The position numbers and the translations under genes were made by a program. Positions 28,701-37,539 of a stretch of DNA of 64,000 bases are shown one piece after another (position 1 is the first letter of the stretch; every line of letters starts with the position of its first letter). Origin of the DNA: Verrucomicrobiia bacterium (GTDB lineage: Bacteria > Verrucomicrobiota > Verrucomicrobiia > JABWAM01); assembly GCA_020849895.1 (NCBI GenBank), contig JADZFN010000021.1, positions 35,893 to 99,892 on the forward strand, given 5' to 3'. The notes under the pieces were generated by a model, which saw only the letters and a program-made list of their open reading frames with translations, did no database searches and was not told the origin of the DNA.

Positions 28701-28896
28701 GATGCTCGCGTATCTGAACGTGCGCCCGCGGGTGACCTATCTGGCGAAGCTGCGCAACCCGAACCCGCGGATGCCGGGCGCCGACCAGGTCGGCATGAGT
28801 TCGCTGGCGGAAGCCCACGGGCATGGCCCCTCGGCATCTCCCGCCGCCGGGCCGCCGCAGGCGCCGCATCCCGCGGAGGCGGGCCGCCGGCCGTGA
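25702..28896 (+). CDS. actB: Alternative complex III subunit ActB, MoCo-like/Fe-S protein
   Basis: A 1064-aa fusion of a molybdopterin-oxidoreductase-like domain and a ferredoxin-type Fe-S domain, the defining ActB architecture. It has a Tat signal 'SRRNFLR' at residues 56-62, then a lipobox-like 'LSGC' at 75-78. Iron-sulfur motifs follow: 'CTGCNACVIACQ' near residue 783, 'CMQCENAPCETVCP' near 840, 'CVGTRYCSNNCPYK' near 870 and 'CTFCVQRLEEA' near 933. The start is uncertain, with TTG at 25702 or 25717 before 'LNPSFLHPPADATGKRYWRS'. It couples the membrane quinol site to ActA. Confidence 0.94.
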   Translation: MPLSSLNPSFLHPPADATGKRYWRSLEETADTPEFREWLEREFPEGASELEMDGMSRRNFLRVMSASLALAGIGLSGCRRPEAHLVPYTKTPEWLVPGRNLRYATFMPRRRGGMPLHVTTYNGRPTKIEGNPLHPCSGGATDTFAQASVLELYDPERSRAYVKNGAASSEAAFFAEIERLRADWAADRGRTLAFLVDGTDSPTRERLRRLLQAKYPEAVWCVEEPLSPGHDVAACEIAYGPGLIPAFQFDKAAVVLSLDCDFLGNEDEGGLAAVRAFTGGRKVEKPGDKMNRLYAVESRYTLTGGMADHRLRMPANQIGAVASALVREISGFASGGKPPVESGASPAWIREAARDLWDHRRRALVVAGLLQPPVVHVLAAMLNEVLGNTGNTVKFIRRERAPAPGLAQLAARIREGKVGTLFILGGNPAYNAPADLGWEKLQGSVKTVIRWGLHEDETSARSAWHVPAAHYLEAWGDGLARDGSLLCAQPMILPLWGGLSEIELLARIAGLPRPEGPEAVRTTFRERAGKGSDAFAFDQAWERFVHDGFLGESAAAFVARRADLRRCADFVAAHPMPAAGEGIELVFAPDASADDGRCLNNAWLQEVPDPVTKLTWENAALVSPATARALGLSSRNVKGVLNSDVVRIALGGRFVEAPVLVAPGHANHSITLPLGYGRWKVGKVGEGSGFNAWALRDGTAGFALGARVERTGRVAKLAVTQEHGAMEGRALVREAPLKIFEEDPECVDKMTDEAHMPPLRSAYEHPKMDAPHQWAMSIDLNRCTGCNACVIACQSENNIPIVGKDQVAKGREMHWIRLDRYYAGSEDDPALLAQPVTCMQCENAPCETVCPVNATVHSEEGLNVMAYNRCVGTRYCSNNCPYKVRRFNFFDYNRRQLDSLYLGPLGSKGVAETVKMQKNPNVTVRMRGVMEKCTFCVQRLEEAKIDQKVKAGASPDVLVPTDSVKTACQQVCPAQAIVFGNQADPKSEVARVKKFPHDYGMLAYLNVRPRVTYLAKLRNPNPRMPGADQVGMSSLAEAHGHGPSASPAAGPPQAPHPAEAGRRP

Positions 28897-28973
28897 GCGT
28901 CCGGGTGCGACGAGAAACGCAAGCCCGTAAGAGCGAGGAACAAAGCGTGAAACCCAATTCCCCAACCTGCGGC

Positions 28974-28996
28974 AGGGCGTCTCTTGCAGACGCCCT
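28974..28996 (+). other. 9-bp perfect hairpin between actB and actC
   Basis: AGGGCGTCT (28974-28982), a 5-nt loop, then its exact complement AGACGCCCT (28988-28996) lie in the 145-bp gap between actB and actC. No U-tract follows, so it is not a classical terminator. It could mark an mRNA processing or stability site that adjusts the ratio of ActAB to ActCDEF. Confidence 0.5.
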
Positions 28997-29041
28997 CCGG
29001 GCGCACGGTGGCCGACAAGGCCGCTTCGCCGCGAAAGCATC

Positions 29042-30466
29042 ATGATGTCGAACGACACCCCCCTGACGATGCCCGATGCCGCCGCTGAGATGGTGCGGCG
29101 CCGCCCGCTCGTCCTCCACGGACGCGGCTACCGCTGGATCACCGAGCACATCAGCGGGATCACCGAGCGGCGCGCGCCAAAATGGTGGTGGTTCGCGACG
29201 GTTTCCTCAGGCCTCCTCGCGCTGCTGGCGGCGGCGATGTTCACCTATCTCGTGGCGACAGGCGTGGGGGTGTGGGGCCTCAACCAGCCGGTCAGCTGGG
29301 CGTGGGACATCACCAACTTTGTCTTCTGGATCGGCATCGGCCACGCCGGGACGCTGATCTCAGCGATCCTTTTTCTCACCCGCCAGAAATGGCGGACTTC
29401 GATCAACCGTTCCGCCGAGGCGATGACCCTTTTCGCGGTCATGTGCGCGGGGCTTTTCCCGGCCTTCCACGTCGGGCGCGTCTGGATGGTGTGGTTCCTC
29501 GCGCCGGTGCCGACTCCCATGGGGGTCTGGCAGAACTTCCGCAGTCCGCTGCTCTGGGACGTTTTCGCCGTGAGCACCTATTTCACCGTCTCGATCATCT
29601 TCTGGTACACGGGTCTGGTGCCGGACCTGGCCACATTGCGCGACCGCGCGAAGACGCGCCTCCGCAAGATGTTCTTCGGCATCTTTGCGCTCGGCTGGCG
29701 CGGTTCGAACCGCCAGTGGCGGCACTACGAGAAGGCCTACCTCGTGCTCGCCGGCATCTCCACGCCGCTCGTGCTCTCGGTGCATAGCGTCGTGTCCTTC
29801 GACTTCGCCGTCTCGATCCTCCCCTCGTGGCACACCACGATCTTTCCGCCCTACTTCGTGGCTGGCGCGATCTTCGGCGGATTCGCGATGGTGCTCACGC
29901 TGTTGCTGCCCGCGCGGGCGATCTTCGGCCTGCACGACCTGATCACGCCGAAGCACATTGACAACATGTGCAAGATCATCCTGCTGACGGGCTCCATCGT
30001 CGGCTACGCCTACACGATGGAGTTTTTCATCGCTTGGTACAGCGGCAACCCCTTTGAGAGATTCGCGTTCTACAACCGCGCGACGGGGCCGTATCAATGG
30101 GCGTTCCTCGGCATGATCTCCTGCAACGTGCTCGCCCCGCAGTTCTTCTGGTTCAAGCGCTGCCGTCGAAACCTCTGGGTCATCTATGGCGTGGTGATGT
30201 GCGTGAACGCCGGGATGTGGTTTGAGCGCTTCGTGATCATCGTCGGCGGGCTTCATCGCGACTTTCTCCCCTCCTCCTGGGGGTACTTCAAGCCGACGTG
30301 GGTGGACGTCTGCACCTTTGCGGGGACGATCGGATTTTTTGTCTTCCTTTTCCTCATCTTCATCCGCTTCCTGCCGATGATCACCATGTTCGAGGTGAAG
30401 GCGATCCTTCCCGAAGCGAATCCGCATCACGGCCATGGGCCGGGAGGCAGGGAGGACCGCCGATGA
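29042..30466 (+). CDS. actC: Alternative complex III subunit ActC, quinol-oxidising membrane protein (NrfD-like)
   Basis: A 474-aa NrfD/PsrC-family integral membrane protein with ten or so hydrophobic helices, including '[20 protein letters not shown]' and '[20 protein letters not shown]'. In ACIII, ActC holds the quinol-binding site and contributes to proton translocation. The start ATG 29042 is followed by a second Met. It overlaps actD by 4 bp (ATGA). Confidence 0.93.
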   Translation: MMSNDTPLTMPDAAAEMVRRRPLVLHGRGYRWITEHISGITERRAPKWWWFATVSSGLLALLAAAMFTYLVATGVGVWGLNQPVSWAWDITNFVFWIGIGHAGTLISAILFLTRQKWRTSINRSAEAMTLFAVMCAGLFPAFHVGRVWMVWFLAPVPTPMGVWQNFRSPLLWDVFAVSTYFTVSIIFWYTGLVPDLATLRDRAKTRLRKMFFGIFALGWRGSNRQWRHYEKAYLVLAGISTPLVLSVHSVVSFDFAVSILPSWHTTIFPPYFVAGAIFGGFAMVLTLLLPARAIFGLHDLITPKHIDNMCKIILLTGSIVGYAYTMEFFIAWYSGNPFERFAFYNRATGPYQWAFLGMISCNVLAPQFFWFKRCRRNLWVIYGVVMCVNAGMWFERFVIIVGGLHRDFLPSSWGYFKPTWVDVCTFAGTIGFFVFLFLIFIRFLPMITMFEVKAILPEANPHHGHGPGGREDRR

Positions 30467-30996
30467 ACGCGCGCGTCTACGGGGCAGGGGCGGAGTTCGA
30501 GAGCGCCGGCGCGCTGCTGCGCGCCGCCGAGAAGGCGCGCGATCGCGGCTTCAAAAAATGGGACGTCCACTCGCCCTTCCCGATCCACGGGATGGACGCG
30601 GCGATGGGATTGGGCAACTCGTTGGTGTCGGCGATTTCGCTCGCGGGCGGCGCGGCGGGGTTGCTCACCGCGTTCCTTCTCATCTGGTGGACCTCGGCGG
30701 TGGACTATCCGCTCGTCACGCACGGCAAACCGTATTTCGCCTGGCAGTTTTCGATGCCGATCTTTTTCGAACTGACGGTGCTCTTCACCGCTTTTGCGAC
30801 GCTTTTCGGGATGCTCGCGATCAACCTCCTTCCGCGTCCGCACCACCCTGTGTTCAACTGGGACCGCTTCCAGCGCGTGACCGACGACGGCTTTTTCCTC
30901 GTCGTCGAGGCCGGAGATTCTCTCTTTTCGGAAACCGAGACTCCGAGGTTTCTCGAGGAGATCGGCGGACGTCACATCGCGCTGATTCAGGAATGA
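30463..30996 (+). CDS. actD: Alternative complex III subunit ActD (DUF3341)
   Basis: The 177-aa DUF3341 protein has two central membrane helices ('[20 protein letters not shown]' and a second near residues 100-120) and the typical start '[19 protein letters not shown]'. It is a membrane-anchored structural subunit of ACIII. Its ATG overlaps the actC stop. A short gap to actE follows. Confidence 0.92.
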   Translation: MNARVYGAGAEFESAGALLRAAEKARDRGFKKWDVHSPFPIHGMDAAMGLGNSLVSAISLAGGAAGLLTAFLLIWWTSAVDYPLVTHGKPYFAWQFSMPIFFELTVLFTAFATLFGMLAINLLPRPHHPVFNWDRFQRVTDDGFFLVVEAGDSLFSETETPRFLEEIGGRHIALIQE

Positions 30997-31077
30997 GGAG
31001 CGAGAAGTGAACTTCGAGAATTCCATGAAACCCGCTTCGTTGCGCCTCCGCCGAGCGCTTTCCCGTTCTCCTTACCC

Positions 31078-31689
31078 ATGAGGAACTTCCTTCTCGCCCT
31101 CGCGATCGTTCTTTTTGCCGCCCTCGCCGCCGCCGGCTGGCGCGGGCGGAAGAGCGAACGCCCGCCGCTGCAGATCTTTCCGGACATGAAATCGCAGCCG
31201 AAATACAAGACGCAGGCCGAGACGCCTTTTTTCGCAGACGCCCGCGCCGACCGCGTTCCCGTGAGCGGCACGATTCCCGTAGAGATTGATCCGAGAGACG
31301 CTTACCGGTTGACTGGAAAAATTCGGGACCGCTGGGGCGACGGCTTCCCCGTGAAAGTGACCTCCGCATTGCTGGAGCGGGGCCGTCAGCGTTTCGGAAT
31401 CTATTGCGCGCCCTGTCACGGCCTGACGGGCAGCGGAGACGGCGTCGTCACCGAATACGCGCTCAAGGGGGTCGTCGCGAACTTCAATAGCGATCGCCTC
31501 CGCAATCTGGCCGACGGACAGATCTTCTGGACCATCGCCAACGGCAAAGGCCAGATGATGGGCTATCCGCACATCGCCGCGGACGACCGTTGGGCGATCG
31601 TCGCCTGGGTGCGCACCCTCCAGCTCAGCCAGGCCGCGCCGCTCGCGGACGCGACGGAAGCCGAGCGCTCGAAATGGAGGACACCCTGA
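31078..31689 (+). CDS. actE: Alternative complex III subunit ActE, monoheme cytochrome c
   Basis: A 203-aa cytochrome c with an N-terminal signal anchor (residues 4-20) and one heme motif 'CAPCH' at residues 110-114. The axial Met is probably in 'KGQMMGYPHI'. It mediates electron delivery from ACIII to a soluble or oxidase-bound acceptor. Length and layout match ActE. It follows actD by 81 bp. Confidence 0.92.
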   Translation: MRNFLLALAIVLFAALAAAGWRGRKSERPPLQIFPDMKSQPKYKTQAETPFFADARADRVPVSGTIPVEIDPRDAYRLTGKIRDRWGDGFPVKVTSALLERGRQRFGIYCAPCHGLTGSGDGVVTEYALKGVVANFNSDRLRNLADGQIFWTIANGKGQMMGYPHIAADDRWAIVAWVRTLQLSQAAPLADATEAERSKWRTP

Positions 31690-31706
31690 TCCCCCTTGCC
31701 GCCTCC

Positions 31707-32936
31707 ATGAACTCTCCGCCGACTCTTCCGCTTCAGAAACCGGACTTCAACCGGTTCGGCGCATGGCCTGCGACCTTTCTGGCGCTCGGAGTGCTCGGCG
31801 CGGCGGCCTGCCTGTTCGGAGCGACCTTGAACCCGACGCGTGCGGCCTTCGCGTGGCATTTTGCATTCATCTACGGATTCACGCTCTGTGCGGGAGCGCT
31901 CTTCTGGACGCTGCTCCATCACGCGACCGATTCGGGTTGGTCGGTGATCCCCCGGCGGTTGGCGGAAAACCTGGCATCGTTGTTCCCGTGGATTGCGCTC
32001 GCCTTCGTTCCCGTGGCCCTTGCCGGCGTCCGCCTCTTTTCCTGGATGGGCGTGGATCCTTCGGGAGACCCGGTCCTCCACGGAAAGGCGGCCTATCTCA
32101 ACGCCCCGTTCTTCTATGGACGCGCGGCGGTTTACTTCCTCGCCTTCATCTTTTTCGGAAGCCTCCTCCGCCGCCTTTCCGTGCGGCAGGACCTCTCGGG
32201 CGCGCCGGGGTTGAGCCTCACGATGCGAAAGCTTTCTTACGCGGGGATTCCGATCTTCGCGATGGCGCTTACATTCGGTTCGTTCGACTGGCTCATGGGA
32301 TTGGATTACCGCTGGTTTTCGACCATGTGGGGCGTCTACATCTTTTCGGGTTCGGCGCTCTCCGCGATGGCGTTGATGGTGGTTGTGACGCGCTGGCTCC
32401 AGGCCAAAGGCTGGCTGAAGGAAATCACGGTCGAGCATTACCATCTGATGGGCAAGCTGCTCCTGGCATTCGTGATTTTCTGGGCTTACATCGCCTTCAG
32501 TCAGTATTTTCTGATTTGGTATGCGAACATTCCGGAGGAGACGTTCTTTTTCCTCCACCGGTCCTCGGGGAGCTGGAAGTGGCTTTCCGGGCTGTTGATC
32601 TTCGGGCAATTCCTCGTGCCGTTCGTGCTGCTGCTGCTCCAGTGGACGAAGAAAAGGGTGAACGTGTTGACAGGCGTTTCGGTCTGGCTGCTGCTGATGC
32701 ACGCCGTGGACCTCTACTGGATCATCCTTCCGCAATCGCAGTTCGGCGGCAGCCGCGCCGAATACGACGCGCTCAAGGGAGTTCTCCCCGGCGTCCAATT
32801 CCACTGGATGGACTTCGCGGCGCTCGCGGCGGTGCTGGGGTTTCTTTTCTACGCCTTCCTCCGCCGGCTTGCCTCGGCGTCGTTGATCCCCGTTCGCGAT
32901 CCGCGCCTTGAGGAATCGTTGCACTGCCATAATTGA
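31707..32936 (+). CDS. actF: Alternative complex III subunit ActF
   Basis: A 409-aa integral membrane protein with about ten helices and 'SFDWLMGLDYRWFSTMWGVY', the ActC/ActF-type quinone-site sequence. ActF is the second NrfD-like proton-translocation module in ACIII. Start ATG 31707 lies 17 bp after the actE stop; an earlier in-frame ATG at 31674 overlaps actE. It ends the act operon; the cytochrome oxidase genes that often follow are absent. Confidence 0.92.
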   Translation: MNSPPTLPLQKPDFNRFGAWPATFLALGVLGAAACLFGATLNPTRAAFAWHFAFIYGFTLCAGALFWTLLHHATDSGWSVIPRRLAENLASLFPWIALAFVPVALAGVRLFSWMGVDPSGDPVLHGKAAYLNAPFFYGRAAVYFLAFIFFGSLLRRLSVRQDLSGAPGLSLTMRKLSYAGIPIFAMALTFGSFDWLMGLDYRWFSTMWGVYIFSGSALSAMALMVVVTRWLQAKGWLKEITVEHYHLMGKLLLAFVIFWAYIAFSQYFLIWYANIPEETFFFLHRSSGSWKWLSGLLIFGQFLVPFVLLLLQWTKKRVNVLTGVSVWLLLMHAVDLYWIILPQSQFGGSRAEYDALKGVLPGVQFHWMDFAALAAVLGFLFYAFLRRLASASLIPVRDPRLEESLHCHN

Positions 32937-33058
32937 CAGCGCCTCCGTGATTCCTCCGAGAGGCAAGGGCGGGCGGCAGAGGTGCCGGGCAGCTCCGCCC
33001 GAAACGCCGGCGTGGAAGATCGCGCAACCCAGGCGGGGCGGTGGTGTTGGTAAAGGGC

Positions 33059-34594
33059 ATGCTTCAGCCCTTGGATTCGCGCCGGTGGGACCTCAAGGAC
33101 GCCGCGCGCCTGCTCTGGCGTGCGGGATTCGGCGGCCCGCCACACGAGGCGGAAGCGCTGCTTGCCCTCGGTCCTGAAGGGGCGGTGGAGCGCTTGCTCG
33201 GGGCGCCCGATGCTGCGGCGTTGGACGAAGGACCGGATCTCGGTCTCGACAGCGGCGATCCGATGCCGCGGAAGCGCGATCGTGACGCGCTGAACGCCGA
33301 AGAGAAGAAAAAGGCGCTTCGCCTGGCGCGCGCGCGGGAGGCGGGCGGGCTCGCCACGGCGCGCGGCTGGTGGCTCGCGCGGATGGCCGATCCCGCGAAG
33401 GCGGCGCGGGAGAAGATGGTCCTCTTCCTCCACGGTCACTTCGCAACGAGCGCCGACAAGGTGCGTTCTCCGCGTCTGCTCCTCGCGCAGAACCGCCTGT
33501 TCCGGCGCCATGCGTTCGGCGCGTGGCACGACCTCTGCCTCGGCGTGGCGAAGGATCCGGCGATGTTGATCTATCTCGACAACGCCAAGAGCCGCGCGGG
33601 GAATCCGAACGAGAACTTCGCGCGCGAGTTCTTCGAGCTCTTCGCCCTCGGCGAAGGGAACTACACGGAGAAGGATATCCAGGAATCGGCGCGGGCGTTC
33701 ACGGGCTGGAGCCTCGCGACGGAGATGCGGGAGTTCGTGATCCGCAAGCCGTGGCACGATGGAGGGACGAAGACCGTTTTCGGAAAGACGGGGAATTTCG
33801 GAGGAGAAGAGATCGTCGGCCTCACGTTGAAGCAGCCGGCGGCGGCAGCTCTTCTTGCCGGAAAACTCTGGCGTTTCTACGCGGGGAGCGAGCCTTCGGC
33901 GGAGTTGCGGGAGGCGCTCGCAGCGGAGTTGCGTGACGGAGGATTTAATCTCGGAAAGTTTCTCAGGACGATCTTCCGCTGTGGGGAATTTTATGATCCT
34001 TCGCTCGACTTCCTCCGGATCAAGAGTCCCGTTGAATGGCTGGTTGGGCTTTGCCGCGCGCTCGAGATGCCGCTCCCGCATCCGGCGGTCGCCTCGTTCG
34101 CGCTCGCCGAGCTCGGTCAGGACCTCTTCCGTCCGCCGAACGTGAAGGGGTGGGATGGCGGGCTCGCCTGGATCAATACCGCCACGCTCGCCCGACGCGA
34201 GGAGATCGCGGCTTCGCTGATCCGCGGAGGGCGGACGGAGAACGACTGGTCGAGGCGTGCGGCGCGGCGTCTCGCCGCCTTTTTCGCGATGGGACAGGAG
34301 TCGGAGATGAGCGGGGAGGCGCGCCAAGAAGCGCAGAAACGCGCATTCGTCGAGACGACCCGTGCGCCGGTCGACATGACCCGCATCCTGCCTCGGGAGA
34401 GGCGTCTTTCGGAGGAAGCGGTGGTCGGCGATCTCTGGTGGCGTTTGAACGGGCGGATGCCCGCGCGCGAAGATCGCGACGCCGCCCTCGAGGCGGCGCG
34501 AAAGATCGAGCCGACCGGCGTATGGACGGATGATTCGGCGCGCGAAATGGCGGTGACGCTGGCTTGCGCGCCTTCCTTTCAACTTTCCTGTTGA
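33059..34594 (+). CDS. DUF1800 family protein
   Basis: A 511-aa protein of the DUF1800 family, with 'DAARLLWRAGFGGPPHEAEA', 'MVLFLHGHFATSADKVRSPR' and 'NENFAREFFELFALGEGNYT'. The family is large, mostly exported, and nearly always next to a DUF1501 gene, as here. Function is unknown. I start at ATG 33059; an upstream GTG at 33041 is possible. No obvious signal peptide is seen. Confidence 0.88.
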   Translation: MLQPLDSRRWDLKDAARLLWRAGFGGPPHEAEALLALGPEGAVERLLGAPDAAALDEGPDLGLDSGDPMPRKRDRDALNAEEKKKALRLARAREAGGLATARGWWLARMADPAKAAREKMVLFLHGHFATSADKVRSPRLLLAQNRLFRRHAFGAWHDLCLGVAKDPAMLIYLDNAKSRAGNPNENFAREFFELFALGEGNYTEKDIQESARAFTGWSLATEMREFVIRKPWHDGGTKTVFGKTGNFGGEEIVGLTLKQPAAAALLAGKLWRFYAGSEPSAELREALAAELRDGGFNLGKFLRTIFRCGEFYDPSLDFLRIKSPVEWLVGLCRALEMPLPHPAVASFALAELGQDLFRPPNVKGWDGGLAWINTATLARREEIAASLIRGGRTENDWSRRAARRLAAFFAMGQESEMSGEARQEAQKRAFVETTRAPVDMTRILPRERRLSEEAVVGDLWWRLNGRMPAREDRDAALEAARKIEPTGVWTDDSAREMAVTLACAPSFQLSC

Positions 34595-34640
34595 GCTGCG
34601 AAGGGAACCGGATTTTCGAACCCAAACCGAAGGAGACCTC

Positions 34641-35954
34641 ATGAAGCGCACACCCCCCATCCTGACGCGGCGGCAGTTCCTCCGCCGCGGCGCGATCGTC
34701 GGCGCTCTCACATGGACCATCCCCGTTTTTCTCGACCGGACGATGGCGACCCTCCAGGCGGCGGCCCTCGATGCCGTCGTCTCGCCCGCGACGGGACGGG
34801 ACGGCCGGATTCTTGTGCTCCTGCAGCTTGCGGGCGGCAACGACGGGCTCAACGCCGTGGCGCCGGTCGGTGACGACGATTATCACCGCGCGCGGCCCAC
34901 GCTCGGGATCGCAGATTCCGCCGCCCTGCGGCTCGGCGAGCGCGCCGGGCTTCATCCGGATCTCGTTGGATTGAAGGCGCTCTGGGACGACGGCCATCTC
35001 GGCGTGGTTCAGGCGGTGGGTTATCCGAACCCGAACCGTTCGCACTTCCGTTCGACGGACATCTGGCAGACGGCAAGCGACGCGAACCGCTCGGCGACGA
35101 CCGGCTGGGTAGGTCGCTTTTTCGATAGCTGTTGCGCCGGTGCGCCGGCTTCGGTGGGGCTCGGCCTCGGGGGGCAGATGCCGCTTGCGTTCGCGGCGAA
35201 ATCCCCGAAGGGCGTCATCGTGGAAAACACGGGCAACAGGGCGCGAAAGGCTTCGGTCGGAGACGGCCCGGAAGTCGCCATGGACGAACCGCCGGCCTCG
35301 GAGGGAGAATCCGAGGGCGCAGGCGGGTCCATCGGCATGCTTGCAGGAGAGCTGCCTCCCTCGGGAGGATCGCCGCTCGACTTTGTGCGGAGGACGGAAC
35401 TCGATGCCCGCGTGAGCCGGGAGCAGATTGCGGAGATCGCGGCGAAGGCGAAAGGGCAGGGGAGCTATCCCGCGACGCGGCTCGGACAGGAGCTGGCGTT
35501 CGTTGCGCGGCTCATCGCGGGCGGGATGGTGACCCGCGTCTATTACGTGTCGCAGGGCGGCTATGACACCCACACGAACCAGAAAGGCGCCCACGAACGG
35601 TTGCTCCGGGAGTTGGGTGATGCGCTGCGGGCGTTCGCGGCGGACCTCAAGGCGCAGGGGAACTTCGATCGCGTGCTCCTCATGACGTTCAGCGAGTTCG
35701 GGCGGCGGGTGAAAGAGAACGGGAGCGGCGGCACCGATCACGGCGCCGGCGCTCCGTTGTTCGCGCTCGGAGGCGGAGTGAAGGCGGGGCTGCACGGAGA
35801 GATGCCTTCGCTGGCCGCCGAGCATTTGGACCGTGGGGACGTGGCATTCCGAACCGATTTTCGTTCCGTTTACGCCACGGTCCTGGAGAAACATCTCGGC
35901 GTTCCGTCCTCCCCCATCCTGGGCCGCGCGTTTCCGCTCCTCGGCCTGCTTTGA
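34641..35954 (+). CDS. DUF1501 family protein, Tat-exported
   Basis: A 437-aa DUF1501 protein with a twin-arginine signal 'LTRRQFLRRGAIVGALTW'. The family relates to the alkaline-phosphatase/sulfatase fold; 'GGNDGLNAVAPVGDDDYHRA' and 'VYYVSQGGYDTHTNQKGAHE' are its conserved segments. The partner of the preceding DUF1800 gene (46-bp gap). The substrate is unknown. An acidic Gly/Ser/Pro-rich insert near residue 215 looks disordered. Confidence 0.9.
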   Translation: MKRTPPILTRRQFLRRGAIVGALTWTIPVFLDRTMATLQAAALDAVVSPATGRDGRILVLLQLAGGNDGLNAVAPVGDDDYHRARPTLGIADSAALRLGERAGLHPDLVGLKALWDDGHLGVVQAVGYPNPNRSHFRSTDIWQTASDANRSATTGWVGRFFDSCCAGAPASVGLGLGGQMPLAFAAKSPKGVIVENTGNRARKASVGDGPEVAMDEPPASEGESEGAGGSIGMLAGELPPSGGSPLDFVRRTELDARVSREQIAEIAAKAKGQGSYPATRLGQELAFVARLIAGGMVTRVYYVSQGGYDTHTNQKGAHERLLRELGDALRAFAADLKAQGNFDRVLLMTFSEFGRRVKENGSGGTDHGAGAPLFALGGGVKAGLHGEMPSLAAEHLDRGDVAFRTDFRSVYATVLEKHLGVPSSPILGRAFPLLGLL

Positions 35955-35966
35955 GACGCGACACTC

Positions 35967-35982
35967 CCCCCGCGTGCGGGGG
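35967..35982. terminator. GC-rich hairpin downstream of DUF1501, convergent gap
   Basis: C-run CCCCCG, then a 4-nt loop and CGGGGG, form a 6-bp stem just after the DUF1501 stop, in the convergent gap to the CorC-like gene. No U-run follows, so termination is only inferred. Confidence 0.35.
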
Positions 35983-36101
35983 TGCCTGTGCGCCTCATAC
36001 GCGAAGATCAGGCGCGCCTGAGGAGTTTGCCTGCGACGTTGGCGAACCGTTGTCGAATCCGCGTTGCTCTGTGAAAATTTCCCCTCGTTCGAGCGGAGGC
36101 G

Positions 36102-37439
36102 TCAGAGGGAGAAAATTTGGGAATCGGAAAGCGGGGGCGCTTTTTTTGCGGCGATCTGAAGGATCTGGCGGCCGTCGGCGCGGAGGACGGTGAAAAGCCA
36201 ATCGCCGATGCGGATCGTTTCTCCTTCGTCAGGGAAGTGGCCGCATTCCTTGACGAGATAGCCGCCGAGCGTGGTCACGTCCTCGGCGGTGAGCTGGAGG
36301 CCGAGCGGAGTTTCGAGGTCGTGGAGGGGCAGTTCGCCATGGATGCGAAACTCGCCGTCGGCTGTCTTCTGGAGCATGAGAGCCTCCTTCTGATCGAACT
36401 CGTCGTGGATGTCGCCGACAATCTCCTCGAGGATGTTTTCGAGAGTGACCATCCCGACAACGGTGCCGTATTCGTCCACGAGGATGGCCATGTGGATGCG
36501 GCGAGTGAGGAAGGTGTTGAGCAGACGCTCGAGCGGCATGGACTCGGGAACGAAAAGAATGTCGCGTTTAACGGAGCTGATGTCGGCGGCGGCGTCCTCG
36601 TCGCGGACGAGCCAGAGGAGGTCCTTGAGGTGGACCATGCCGACAATGGCGTCAATGGCGCCGTCGCACAGCGGGAAGCGGCTGTGGCCGGTCTCGCGGG
36701 CGATCTTGAGGTTTTCGTCGAGCGTGCGGCGGGTGGAGAGGAAGGCGATGCGGGTGCGATGGAGCATGACCTGTCGGGCGCGGCGGCGGCGGAGGTCGAG
36801 CGCGTTGAGGAGGAGAGAGCCGGCCACGGGGGTGAGGTGGCGGGTGCGGCTGGATTGCTCGAGCAGCGCGCGGAGTTCCTCGGCGGAGTGGGCGGACTCG
36901 TGAGCGTCGGCCTTGCCGAGACCGGCGGCGCGGAGGAGCGCGAGCGAGGCGTTGTTGAGCGCCCAGATGACAGGCCAGGCGAGCGCGTGGAAGACACGCA
37001 TCGGCCAGGCGATGATGAGCGTGGTGGCCTCGGCCTTGCGGATCGCCAGGACCTTGGGCGCCTGCTCGCCGACGACGACGTGGACGAAGACGATAAGGGT
37101 GAACACGATCGTGGCGGAAACGGAGTGGGCGGCGACGGCGCCCAGCCCGAAGCGGGCGAGAAGGGGGGCGAAGATGTTGGCCAGCGCGAGTTCGCCGAGC
37201 CAGCCGATGCCGAGGCTGGTCAGGGTGATCCCGATCTGGGCGGCGGAAAGGTAGGCGTTGAGATGCTGCACGAGATGCAGGGCTGTGCGCGCGCCGAAAG
37301 CGCGTTCGGCGGCGAGGCGTTTCATCCGGGTTTCGCGCACCTTCACGAGCGCAAACTCGGCGGCGACGAAAAATCCGTTCAGGAAGACGAGAACGGAAAC
37401 GCCGAGGATCTTGAGGGTGGTGGCCAGGCCTTCGCTCAT
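36102..37439 (-). CDS. CNNM/CorC-type membrane protein with CBS pair
   Basis: A 445-aa protein with an N-terminal CNNM membrane domain (three to four helices, beginning 'LKILGVSVLVFLNGFFVAAE'), a CBS pair and a C-terminal CorC_HlyC domain ('GELPLHDLETPLG'). 'SAAQIGITLTSLGIGWLGE' is conserved. Family members affect Mg2+/Co2+ transport or membrane integrity; the older hemolysin label is misleading. The gene stands alone on the minus strand, divergent from dinB. Confidence 0.9.
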   Translation of the reverse strand: MSEGLATTLKILGVSVLVFLNGFFVAAEFALVKVRETRMKRLAAERAFGARTALHLVQHLNAYLSAAQIGITLTSLGIGWLGELALANIFAPLLARFGLGAVAAHSVSATIVFTLIVFVHVVVGEQAPKVLAIRKAEATTLIIAWPMRVFHALAWPVIWALNNASLALLRAAGLGKADAHESAHSAEELRALLEQSSRTRHLTPVAGSLLLNALDLRRRRARQVMLHRTRIAFLSTRRTLDENLKIARETGHSRFPLCDGAIDAIVGMVHLKDLLWLVRDEDAAADISSVKRDILFVPESMPLERLLNTFLTRRIHMAILVDEYGTVVGMVTLENILEEIVGDIHDEFDQKEALMLQKTADGEFRIHGELPLHDLETPLGLQLTAEDVTTLGGYLVKECGHFPDEGETIRIGDWLFTVLRADGRQILQIAAKKAPPLSDSQIFSL

Positions 37440-37539
37440 GGGGAGTTGTCGTCAGCCTAGCAGGACGACGCGGGAATCCAAGGCGGCGTTGGAACTTTCC
37501 GCCTTGGCAAACGAGTCTCCCTCCCATCACCCTGCCTTC

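Noticed and set aside
36102..37439. Hemolysin annotation for the CorC-like protein.
   Set aside because: The sequence is a CNNM/CBS/CorC membrane protein; the hemolysin name is historical and no toxin features are present.
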